Assembly (NCBI GenBank): GCA_946061795.1
Contig: CAMGSK010000001.1
Coordinates: 1 to 29,137, forward strand
Direction: 5' to 3'
From: an uncultured Elusimicrobium sp.
GTDB lineage: Bacteria; Elusimicrobiota; Elusimicrobia; Elusimicrobiales; Elusimicrobiaceae
Length of the DNA stretch: 29,137 bases
Below are positions 22,771 through 29,137 of the stretch, piece after piece. Position 1 is the first letter of the stretch. Each line of letters starts with the position of its first letter. Made by a program: the position numbers and the translations under genes. The notes under the pieces are model-generated. The model was not told the DNA's origin and made no database searches. It worked only from the letters and a program-made list of their open reading frames with translations.

Positions 22771-25512
22771 ATGCGCCGCCTCACGTTTTTATTTGTTTTG
22801 GCGTGCTTTTGCTTTTGTTGTCCTGTTCGGGCGCAAGCGCAGGAGGCGGACAGCTTTTTTGTAGCTTCGGCGGAGGTAGATGGAAAAACCGTTTCGGAGG
22901 GTGTGTTGTTTCTGTACCAAAACGAAACATTGTTCGCGCCGTTTTCTTTGTTAACCGATGAACTGAATCTCCCTTTCGTGTGGAACGGCGGGCGGCTGTA
23001 CGGAGAGACTTCATCGGGGGAACGCGTTGAGGTTCTTCCTGAAGCCTCCAAGGCGCGGAAGGGGGAGGACGAAGCGAATGTAAGCGGGCGGGATTTTGCC
23101 AAGGCGGACGGGGAGTGGTATCTCAGCGCGCATGCTTTGGAAGAGCTGTTGGGGGTGGAAATGAAACCGGATTTTACGCGTCAGTCCGTTCGTGTGAGCA
23201 GCCGGACGCGTTCGCTGCCCGATGAGCTGGCGGCGGACGCTTCGGTCCGCCGTGCCGCATTGCTGTTCTCTGAGCCGGATGATGAAGTCGTTGCTTTGAC
23301 GGAAGAGACGGATTCTTGGCGTGCGCCTTTTGTGGATGTTTCCGCCCGTTATAATTTTGACAAAGAACCTTCCGGCTCTTCCTCTTCTTTTTTGGGATAC
23401 AGCGTGCACGCTTTTGGTCCCACGGGCCCGACGGACAGCGAGGTATATGTCTATGATATGGACGGGCGTTCTCCTGCGTCGGTGTCCGTTAAGACCTCCC
23501 GTTATGAACCGGACGGAAAAATGTTGGGTCTGTTTAAAAAGATAGAAATAGGTGACGTGTATTCTTTTTCCAATTCCGCCGTTAATTACGCACAGAGCGG
23601 GCGCGGGGTAAAATTTTCTTCGTTTGCCGAAGATGCTCCCTCCGATAAAACCTTCAGCTTGCGCGAGCCGCTGCCACTGGGGTGGGAAGCGGAACTCTAC
23701 CGCAACGGAGAGCTGATGGGATACCGACGGGCGGGAGAGGACGGATTTTTGGAATTTCGCGACGTTCCTTTTTTACTAGGGCGCAACGTGTTCCGTCTGG
23801 TTTATTACGGCCCGCAGGGGCAGGTGCGCAGTGAGGAACGGGTCTATTACTATACCGGTAATGTGGTGGATAAAGGAACATGGGACGTAAAATTTAATTT
23901 TTTGGAAAAAAATAAAAATGTAATAGAAACCCGCAAAGATATCCCTTCTTACTCCCAGGGCTACAACGGCTTGCTGGGCCTGACGTACGGCTTGGCAGAC
24001 TGGCTCAGCGCCGGGACGAACGTCATGTACGATTCCGTAGAGCGTGCCGCGCAAGGGGGATTTGAACGAAAAGACAAATGGTTTTTTTCCGCTTCGTTGG
24101 CGGCTTTGGCGGCGGGTACTTATTTGAACGCGGAAACCGTGTATGACCCGGAAGAAGGGGCATTTTCCGTGGAGGGCGGCGCACAAACGGACCTGTACGG
24201 GTGGGACGTGGCGGTCAATAACGTGTATTATGACGGAACGGTCACTCAGCGCAACGTGTATAATTTTACGACGCTGCGCAATGAATTTACCGCGCGCATA
24301 AACAAATCTCTGGCACTGCCCGGCGGCTGGAGTTTTCCGTTTTCTTATTCTTTTCGGCGTTTTTCCACATCCGAGAGCAAACATCAGACGGAGCATAACC
24401 TGTCCCTTTATCAGAATTCTTGGCGCGGAATGTATGCCGGGCTGTCATACCGCCGTTTGTACGGAGTGGACGGAAAGGCGGATTTGTTGTCTGCGGATAT
24501 AAACCGGATGGGGGCGGATTATTCTCTGAGAGCCGAAGCGGCGTATGATTTTTTATACGGACACCTTTACAGCGCGGGACTGAGCGTTTATAAAGATTTC
24601 CTTCCCCGGCTGACCGGCGGATTGAAGTACACCCGTTTTGTGCAAAGCGATTTAAATTCCGATTACGTCAACCGTCTTTCGGCCAGTTTAAGCTGGAAAA
24701 CCCGCTGGGGCTACTGGACGGCGGATTTCGGCGTGGGGGACGACCACAGCTGCTACGGCTACATAGGGCTGAATTTATCTTTGCTGCTGGACGGAAAGCG
24801 CGTTTGGGCGGGGCCGGATAAATTGTACGGCACCGGCGCGGTGAAAACCGACGTTTTTTTGGATGAAAACGCCAACGGACGCAGAGATCCCGGCGAAAAA
24901 AGCGTTCCCGGAGCCTCTGCCGTCCTTTCTCCGCGTCCTTCGGGAGATTTTTCTTTGCGCGAAGGCCGGGAAGGGGACACTTTATTCAGCGGTCTGAAGG
25001 CCTATGAATCCTATATGTTGGATATTGATTTGAACGCCGCGTCCGAAAGCGCATCTTATGTTTCCGCGGCGCCCCGGCGCCGTGTGCGCGTGCGTCCCGG
25101 GCAGGTGCTGACTTTGCCTTGTCCCGTTATCGGGACAGGAGACGTGCAGGGACGGGTATTCTCTTGGGTTCCCGGCGCAGAAGCTTTGGAGCGGAGCGGA
25201 ATTATTTTGAAATTGACGGACGCAAAAACGGGACGCGTTGCGGCGCGGCGGGTGAGCGAGTTTGACGGTAATTATTTGTTTGAGAGACTGCCGGCGGGGG
25301 ACTATGTACTGGAAACGGACGCCGCCCAATTGGAAGAATTGGGGTTTGCCGCATCCGCTCCGGTTGCTTTTTCCGTGAAGAAAAACGAAGAGCTGCTGAC
25401 ATTTGATTTTGTTCTGGAACGGCGTGATGCGCCGTCCCGGGAAGAAATACAGACAGACCATCGCTTCCCAAGCTTACGGCAAGAAGCGGAGAAAAATAAG
25501 GAGGGGGTATGA
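22771..25512 (+). CDS. Outer-membrane usher-like protein with SdrB/Cna-B-like C-terminal domains
   Basis: 913 residues. Signal peptide (MRRLTFLFVLACFCFCCPVR, then AQAQ). The N-terminal domain (25-175) precedes a long beta-barrel region (about 195-670) with the usher-type block IEIGDVYSFSNSAVNYAQSG, RGVKFSSF, REPLPLGWEAELYRNGELMG and FRDVPFLLGRNVFRLVYYGPQG, followed by repeated aromatic barrel strands. Residues 690-760 carry VFLDENANGRRDPGE, the calcium-type SdrD B-domain pattern; 785-890 is a second Cna-B-like Ig domain (GNYLFERLPAGDYVLETD). It forms the pore for pilus assembly. Its stop overlaps the next start (ATGA). It appears to belong to the alternate usher groups rather than the FimD/PapC type. 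Confidence 0.82.
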   Translation: MRRLTFLFVLACFCFCCPVRAQAQEADSFFVASAEVDGKTVSEGVLFLYQNETLFAPFSLLTDELNLPFVWNGGRLYGETSSGERVEVLPEASKARKGEDEANVSGRDFAKADGEWYLSAHALEELLGVEMKPDFTRQSVRVSSRTRSLPDELAADASVRRAALLFSEPDDEVVALTEETDSWRAPFVDVSARYNFDKEPSGSSSSFLGYSVHAFGPTGPTDSEVYVYDMDGRSPASVSVKTSRYEPDGKMLGLFKKIEIGDVYSFSNSAVNYAQSGRGVKFSSFAEDAPSDKTFSLREPLPLGWEAELYRNGELMGYRRAGEDGFLEFRDVPFLLGRNVFRLVYYGPQGQVRSEERVYYYTGNVVDKGTWDVKFNFLEKNKNVIETRKDIPSYSQGYNGLLGLTYGLADWLSAGTNVMYDSVERAAQGGFERKDKWFFSASLAALAAGTYLNAETVYDPEEGAFSVEGGAQTDLYGWDVAVNNVYYDGTVTQRNVYNFTTLRNEFTARINKSLALPGGWSFPFSYSFRRFSTSESKHQTEHNLSLYQNSWRGMYAGLSYRRLYGVDGKADLLSADINRMGADYSLRAEAAYDFLYGHLYSAGLSVYKDFLPRLTGGLKYTRFVQSDLNSDYVNRLSASLSWKTRWGYWTADFGVGDDHSCYGYIGLNLSLLLDGKRVWAGPDKLYGTGAVKTDVFLDENANGRRDPGEKSVPGASAVLSPRPSGDFSLREGREGDTLFSGLKAYESYMLDIDLNAASESASYVSAAPRRRVRVRPGQVLTLPCPVIGTGDVQGRVFSWVPGAEALERSGIILKLTDAKTGRVAARRVSEFDGNYLFERLPAGDYVLETDAAQLEELGFAASAPVAFSVKKNEELLTFDFVLERRDAPSREEIQTDHRFPSLRQEAEKNKEGV

Positions 25513-26024
25513 AACAAGTAAAATACATCGCGGCGGCCTTGCTGGCCGTGGCGGGATTAAGCGGCGCGTTGTTTGCTGCTACGGCGGGCCCGGCGACGGG
25601 CAGCGCCAAGGTCGTAATTATCGCTCCGATGACGCTTGCGCACGTCAACAATGCGGCATTAAATTTTGGCCGCGTCGTCAATACGTCGGCGGGCAGTGTG
25701 ACGGTGGCGGCCAAGGACGGCTCTTCCACCAATACGGGGGTGACGTATCAGGAAGGGCCTACCACGGCGGACCAGTTTACCGTGACAGGGCAAAACGGGG
25801 TGAGTTTTACCGTTAATTTGCCCGCCAGCATTACGGTGACCGACGGTTCCGGCAACAATATGACCGTCAATGCGCTGACCAGCTTCTGCGGTACGGGGGC
25901 GACGTCAACCTGCACGGCCAGTACGGCGGGCACGTCCGTGGGAGTGGGCGGTACGCTGAACGTGGCGGCCGCGCAAACGCCGGGTACGTATACGGGGACT
26001 TATTCCGTGACGATTACGTATTAA
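25509..26024 (+). CDS. DUF4402 fimbrial subunit-like protein (probable major subunit)
   Basis: 171 residues with a signal peptide (MKQVKYIAAALLAVAGLSGA, cut near LFAAT). The whole mature part is one DUF4402 domain: AALNFGRVVNTSAGSVTVAA, FTVNLPASITVTDGSGNNMT, one Cys pair (SFCGTG, TSTCTA), and GGTLNVAAAQTPGTYTGTYS with a terminal VTITY. The domain has the immunoglobulin-like pilin style used with chaperone and usher systems. It overlaps the usher by 4 nt but has its own SD AGGAGGGGG inside the usher end, fitting high expression. A hairpin follows, which would lower expression of the next gene. Confidence 0.82.
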   Translation: MKQVKYIAAALLAVAGLSGALFAATAGPATGSAKVVIIAPMTLAHVNNAALNFGRVVNTSAGSVTVAAKDGSSTNTGVTYQEGPTTADQFTVTGQNGVSFTVNLPASITVTDGSGNNMTVNALTSFCGTGATSTCTASTAGTSVGVGGTLNVAAAQTPGTYTGTYSVTITY

Positions 26025-26030
26025 AAAATA

Positions 26031-26055
26031 CGGGGCGCGTTTTGTGCGCGCCCCG
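26031..26055 (+). promoter_or_regulatory. Intra-operon hairpin between the two DUF4402 genes
   Basis: CGGGGCGCG / CGCGCCCCG, 9-bp stem with a 7-nt loop and a weak tail (CTTTAG). It ends nine bases before the next ATG and occupies the SD position. Partial termination or translation block is expected, making the downstream subunit minor. Confidence 0.7.
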
Positions 26056-26064
26056 CTTTAGCTT

Positions 26065-26997
26065 ATGCGAACGATTTTGCTTTGTTTGTTTTTGACTTTG
26101 GCCGCTCCGCTGCGCGCACTGACGGTGACCCAAGTGCCGGAAATTGATTTCGGGACGGTGCTGTTTTCTCTTTCCGGGGCGGGAACCAAAACCATATATG
26201 TGACGGGAAACGGCGCGGTTTCCCTGTCCGGTTCCGGCGGTATCGTCAGCCAGTCCGGCGGCGCGGCGGGGACGGCCGTTTTTACCAAAACGCTGATTAC
26301 GGAACTGGTGCTGGTGCTGCGCGTGACCAATACGTCCACTACATATTCAGCCAATACTTCCGGCTGTGGTCAGGCAACGCTGTCCGGACTGGAAATTAAC
26401 GGAGGCTTACTGAATGTGACACTGAATATTTTGGGGTCCACCGTACAGGCAAACGCCGGAGGCAAGCTGACTTTAAATTCCGTAGTCGGTTCCAACTGCG
26501 TCATTTCGGGTGTGGCTTCCGGCGCGCTGCGATATGGCACGGTGGTGGATTTGGACCCGGCCGGACCGGTGGATGTGAAGTTTAAGGTGCGTATCGGAGG
26601 AAGCGTCTTGACGCTGAATCATGATTCGCAAGCGGCCTTGAACTTCGGCACTTTGTGTCAAAACGTGTCTGCTTCCCAAACGCTGACGGTGGCGCCGGAC
26701 GGGACGGCGTCCTCGCAAAATTTAGTGTGCGGCCCCGGTGCGGTGACGGCGGATTCTTTTACGGTGAACGGTTTGAATCAAAGTTCGTTCAGTGTGACGC
26801 TGCCGGCCTCGGTCACGTTGCAAAACGGTGCGGGCAACACGCTCAGCGTCAGCGCGCTGACCAGTTCATGCGGCGCGTCCTGTACTATTACCTCTTCCAA
26901 CGAAAAAAAATTTACGGTCGGCGGTACGCTGACGGTTCCTCCGTCGGCCGCCGCGGGTTCTTATGCGGGAACGTATCCCGTCACGGTGGTGTATTAA
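26065..26997 (+). CDS. Two-domain DUF4402-like minor subunit or tip protein
   Basis: 310 residues; signal peptide MRTILLCLFLTLAAPLRA. Two domains of the same style: residues 20-180 (VPEIDFGTVLFSLSGAGTK, Cys in SGCGQA and SNCVIS) and 185-310 (AALNFGTLCQNVSASQTLTV, FSVTLPASVTLQNGAGNTLS, SSCGASCTI, GGTLTVPPSAAAGSYAGTYP). The second is close to the major subunit; the first is diverged. A two-domain subunit made in lower amount is the normal plan of a tip adhesin, so a pilus tip role is inferred. There is no SD; a hairpin covers that place, so it relies on read-through or coupling. Confidence 0.75.
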   Translation: MRTILLCLFLTLAAPLRALTVTQVPEIDFGTVLFSLSGAGTKTIYVTGNGAVSLSGSGGIVSQSGGAAGTAVFTKTLITELVLVLRVTNTSTTYSANTSGCGQATLSGLEINGGLLNVTLNILGSTVQANAGGKLTLNSVVGSNCVISGVASGALRYGTVVDLDPAGPVDVKFKVRIGGSVLTLNHDSQAALNFGTLCQNVSASQTLTVAPDGTASSQNLVCGPGAVTADSFTVNGLNQSSFSVTLPASVTLQNGAGNTLSVSALTSSCGASCTITSSNEKKFTVGGTLTVPPSAAAGSYAGTYPVTVVY

Positions 26998-27011
26998 ACG
27001 AAAAATAAACA

Positions 27012-27029
27012 ACCCCGCATGCGCGGGGT
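27012..27029. terminator. Terminator after the fimbrial operon
   Basis: ACCCCGC / GCGGGGT with loop ATGC. The plus-strand tail is poor (GTTAAATT); the minus-strand tail (TGTTTATTTTT) is better. It resembles the tRNA-Ser terminator and belongs to the duplicated segment described for 27042-27216. Confidence 0.7.
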
Positions 27030-27041
27030 GTTAAATTCCTC

Positions 27042-27216
27042 GGAGAGGGAGGGATTTGGCATTCGGTAAAATTCCTGACGGAATTTTCCTGCAGCCCGGG
27101 CTCGCGGTTTTTGCTTCTCGGGGCTCGCCGGTGTGGCTCACCCCTCAAACAAAAACATCGCTCCGCCTTTCAAATCCCTACGCGGCATAAAGCAGTTTAT
27201 GCCGCTCCAACTCTCC
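27042..27216. repeat. Folded element carrying a copy of the tRNA-Ser 3' end
   Basis: The first 17 bases equal the tRNA-Ser 3' end (an 18-bp exact match, 27041-27058 versus 27261-27278). The element closes on itself: GGAGAG (27042) with CTCTCC (27211-27216), GGA with TCC, and GGGATTTG (27051-27058) with CAAATCCC (27171-27178). Two perfect internal hairpins are AAAATTCC/GGAATTTT (27068-27087) and GCGGCATAAA/TTTATGCCGC (27182-27205). The middle has a repeated GGGCTCGC. No protein frame is plausible. It could be a decayed second tRNA-Ser copy with insertion, an integration remnant, or a structured RNA. Confidence 0.55.
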
Positions 27217-27225
27217 ACGGAAATT

Positions 27226-27251
27226 AAAAAACCCCGCGTTTGCGGGGTTTT
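27226..27251. terminator. Terminator of tRNA-Ser (works on both strands)
   Basis: AAAACCCCGC / GCGGGGTTTT with loop GTTT; minus-strand tail TTTTTTAATTT. It lies 10 bases beyond the tRNA 3' end. Confidence 0.88.
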
Positions 27252-27260
27252 AAATTTCCA

Positions 27261-27345
27261 CGGAGAGGGAGGGATTTGAACCCTCGAAGCCTTGCGGCTT
27301 ACAGGTTTTCGAGACCTGCTGTTTCAACCACTCACACACCTCTCC
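27261..27345 (-). tRNA. tRNA-Ser (anticodon CGA)
   Basis: Minus strand, 85 nt with all arms: acceptor GGAGAGG / CCTCTCC, a D-arm, anticodon stem CAGGT/ACCTG with loop CTCGAAA (anticodon CGA, reads UCG), a long variable arm (AAGCCGCAAGGCTT) typical of class II serine tRNA, and T-arm AGGGTTCAAATCCCT. The discriminator base is G. CCA is not encoded (TGG follows), so it must be added by the CCA enzyme. Confidence 0.96.
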
Positions 27346-27387
27346 ATATTTGCGTTTGCCTAGCGGCGGGCTAAGGAACGCTTTTTT

Positions 27388-27393
27388 ATTATA
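27388..27393 (-). promoter_or_regulatory. -10 box upstream of tRNA-Ser
   Basis: Minus-strand TATAAT 42 nt before the mature tRNA start; no clear -35 at 17 bp (AATACA-like). Confidence 0.55.
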
Positions 27394-27428
27394 CCAAACT
27401 TTTATTTATGTGTATTTGGCGCGCCGGA

Positions 27429-28301
27429 TTATTGGCGCTGGCTGTTCCATTCTGAAGCCAATTTTTCACAGACAAAGAAACGGGACCTGTCTTCTTCCGT
27501 ATCACATTGAGGAATCCCTTTGTTGTAGGGAACTGTAAGACGGTATTTAAACGAATTGGTACGCCAAGCGGTAATCCCCCGGGGACCAAGAGCAAGGAGC
27601 CATGTTTTCTCTGTCCCGCAGCTTGCATATTTGTTTTGTGGATTGACGGTCTGCGGTCCCTTTATACAATAAAAATCCGTATATTCATTGGTTTGACGCG
27701 CCTTTTGGGGATTTCTCTGCGCAACGGCCGTTTGCTGCAAATGCTTCGTCAGTTGTATGGCGGCAACCACTTCAGACGCTTGTTGGTATTGGCGCAAAAA
27801 GGCGGGAAGCACAATAATTGCAGCCAGCAAGCATAAGCAAAGCACAATCGATTTCCAAGGAGTTTTTGCCGGAGCGTTTTGAGTTTGTTCTGGGACATAG
27901 TTTTTGTCCACCACCAAACATTTTGCAATTTTATCGTGCAGACATTGTTTCCGCTTCGTCCAGAAACACATTAAATAGCCTATAAAGAGCGTATATTTGG
28001 TCAAGAACGAGGAAATGTTGCGCATAAAAGAGCGCCAAAGAGAAATCCGGTTGCCGTTTAAATCCGTCACTTTAATGCCTACGATCCGTTTGCCGAGGGT
28101 TGCCTGCCAGCTGGATGCCTCTGACATGACGAAATATACCCACATGAACAGCAAGATAAACCATCCCAGCAACGACTTAATATGGTTGTTTATTGTGCCA
28201 TCAGCCGAAGAAAAAATTGCGATGACGAGATAAATGCTGCCATAGAATATCACGGTGTCAATAATATAAGCGACGGCTCTTTTCCAAAAACCTGCGTACA
28301 T
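27429..28301 (-). CDS. RDD-family membrane protein with pilin-like C-terminal region
   Basis: 290 residues. The N-terminal half (1-130) is an RDD domain: FWKRAVAYIIDTVIFY (R and D of the name), two further helices, LGKRIVGIKVTDLNG and LRNI-like SFMRNISSF, WTKRKQCLHDKIAKCLVV. The second half begins at about residue 150 with a helix IVLCLCLLAAIIVLPAFLRQ, then QYQQASEVVAAIQLTKHLQ, which reads like the helix and start of a type IV pilin (compare ALPQYTATVEKARAVEAV in prepilin 1) but without the GFTLIE cleavage site. The globular end has paired Cys (FYCIKG, ASCGTE, PQCDTE, FVCEKL). SD AGGAGG 7 nt before the start. The fusion is inferred from pattern. Confidence 0.82.
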   Translation of the reverse strand: MYAGFWKRAVAYIIDTVIFYGSIYLVIAIFSSADGTINNHIKSLLGWFILLFMWVYFVMSEASSWQATLGKRIVGIKVTDLNGNRISLWRSFMRNISSFLTKYTLFIGYLMCFWTKRKQCLHDKIAKCLVVDKNYVPEQTQNAPAKTPWKSIVLCLCLLAAIIVLPAFLRQYQQASEVVAAIQLTKHLQQTAVAQRNPQKARQTNEYTDFYCIKGPQTVNPQNKYASCGTEKTWLLALGPRGITAWRTNSFKYRLTVPYNKGIPQCDTEEDRSRFFVCEKLASEWNSQRQ

Positions 28302-28320
28302 GTGGGGCCTCCTGGGAGAA

Positions 28321-28359
28321 TAAGATAAACTATCTTACCGTTTTTTTTTTTTGAGTCAA
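28321..28359 (-). promoter_or_regulatory. RDD gene promoter with A12 spacer and palindrome
   Basis: Minus strand: TTGACT (28359-28354), C, twelve A, CGG, TAAGAT (28337-28332); 16-bp spacer. The -10 is the left arm of the palindrome TAAGATA-AAC-TATCTTA (28321-28337), a possible operator. It is the third promoter in this window with a 12-13 base homopolymer spacer. Confidence 0.7.
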
Positions 28360-28363
28360 ATTC

Positions 28364-29137
28364 TTAGATTTTTTTATGCAGGCCGTTTAAAAATCCGTCC
28401 ACGGCTTTGGCCGCCCAGTCAAACTCGTCATGTCCGCCTTTTTCCGCCAAAAAACGTTTGGCGTGCGGGATAAAATCCGCCAGCCGCGCCGTCATTTGCC
28501 ACGGAATCGTTGCGTCCGCCTTGCTCATGCAAACCAGTGCGGGAGCAGTTAAGCGCGCCGCCGCAGCCGCGTTTTTAAAGCGGTTAAACCATAAAAAAGG
28601 CGTCACAAAGGCCTTGCAGACGCGGAAGAGCGGACTTTTGGGGGTGTAAACGTGTGTGACAAAGCTGGCGGCCATATCGGGGGTGGACAGAAAAGGGCTT
28701 TGCAGAATGACCGCTTTCCACGGCAGTTTCCCTAAGGCCGCCGCCGCGTGCAGCGCGGCCGCGTTTCCCAGAGAGTGTCCGTAAATGACTATATTTTGCG
28801 GGAGTATCTTTTTATTCTTCAGCAGAAAGCGGGCGGCGCAGAGTGCGTCTTCAAACAGATGTTTTTGGGAGGGACGGCCCGCCGTCAGTCCAAAGCCCCG
28901 GTAATCGGCCATAAACACCCCGTAGCCCAGCGGCGCGTACGCCAGCGCAAATTTTTCAAAATGCGATACATTTCCTCCGCGTCCGTGGAAAAACAAAAAT
29001 GTGGGATTTGCGCCTTTGGCCGGCAGATACACGCCCGTTATCATCGTGCCGTCCGGTGCGGGAAAAGAAAAGTTTTCAAACGGCAGCCGCAGCGGCCAGC
29101 GTTTTCTCTTCGGCCGGAAAATAACGTGCGCGCCTAT
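28364..29137 (-). CDS. Alpha/beta hydrolase (5' end outside window)
   Basis: Serine hydrolase of the YfhR/BEM46-like type. The frame stays open past the first in-frame Met to the window edge (…PLRLPFENFSFPAPDGTMITG), so the true start is outside. Oxyanion motif FFHGRGGNVSHFE, nucleophile elbow YGHSLGNAAA, the Asp in MSKADATIPW and His in GGHDEFDWA complete the triad. The upstream basic, Trp-containing stretch may follow an N-terminal membrane anchor, as is common in this group. The substrate cannot be named. The RDD promoter begins 4 bases after its stop, so the two genes are read separately. Confidence 0.9.
   Translation of the reverse strand: MGAHVIFRPKRKRWPLRLPFENFSFPAPDGTMITGVYLPAKGANPTFLFFHGRGGNVSHFEKFALAYAPLGYGVFMADYRGFGLTAGRPSQKHLFEDALCAARFLLKNKKILPQNIVIYGHSLGNAAALHAAAALGKLPWKAVILQSPFLSTPDMAASFVTHVYTPKSPLFRVCKAFVTPFLWFNRFKNAAAAARLTAPALVCMSKADATIPWQMTARLADFIPHAKRFLAEKGGHDEFDWAAKAVDGFLNGLHKKI

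Noticed and set aside
1..29137. CRISPR array, transposase or phage structural genes
   Set aside because: No regularly spaced repeats, no transposase or integrase motifs and no capsid or tail-like proteins were found on either strand.

Overview
The window is about 29 kb of a Gram-negative-type genome, with outer-membrane lipid transport, an outer-membrane usher and periplasmic thiol proteins. Two type IV prepilins of about 180 residues share the leader-helix start FTLIELLVVVLIIGILSA. This pilin style, together with the gene mix (a kinase-less PASTA protein, single-MCE transport, DUF4402 fimbriae), is most like gut Elusimicrobiota. That placement is inference from family style, not a database match. 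Coding density is high and most genes sit in tight operons with 1-8 nt overlaps.

Layout. 1-4600 (+): 3' end of alanine racemase, an MCE lipid-transport operon (mlaE, mlaF, and mlaD with a barrel-like C-terminal domain) and radA. 4625-5327: terminator, first type IV prepilin, bidirectional terminator. 5351-6368 (-): yggU/DUF167 and yggS with a clear promoter. 6369-8538: sparse region with an XRE/S24-type regulator (-), two candidate non-coding or decayed transcripts and a long perfect inverted repeat. 8539-9189 (-): secreted zinc-ribbon protein. 9310-12785 (+): clpP with an altered catalytic triad, then lon with a CIRCE-like operator and a histone-like basic tail. 12889-13747: second prepilin with the same promoter and start cassette as the first. 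13784-18137 (-): fmt, PASTA protein, rpe, rpsP, khpA, trmD, rplS, with rimM missing from the usual order. 18235-20475 (+): ECF sigma factor, probable Cys-rich membrane anti-sigma, and a fused thioredoxin/DsbD-like membrane protein. 20517-21692 (+): secreted alanine-rich coiled-coil protein. 21879-27029 (+): chaperone, usher and two DUF4402 pilin-like subunits. 27042-27345: tRNA-Ser(CGA) on the minus strand plus a structured element carrying a copy of its 3' end. 27429-28359 (-): RDD membrane protein with a pilin-like tail. 28364-29137 (-): alpha/beta hydrolase, 5' end outside the window.

How the parts work together. Much of the window concerns the cell envelope: phospholipid transport, two kinds of pili, peptidoglycan precursor (D-Ala), PASTA sensing and periplasmic thiol redox. 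A second theme is protein quality control (ClpP, Lon, a CIRCE-like site). The most unusual signals are these. (1) A duplicated prepilin promoter and start cassette has a T12/T13 tract inside the promoter spacer, no ribosome-binding site and a 16-bp palindrome around the start codon. (2) ClpP has Asn at the catalytic Asp position. (3) MlaD carries a barrel-like domain. (4) An ECF/anti-sigma/thiol-redox module is present. (5) A folded 175-nt element lies next to tRNA-Ser.
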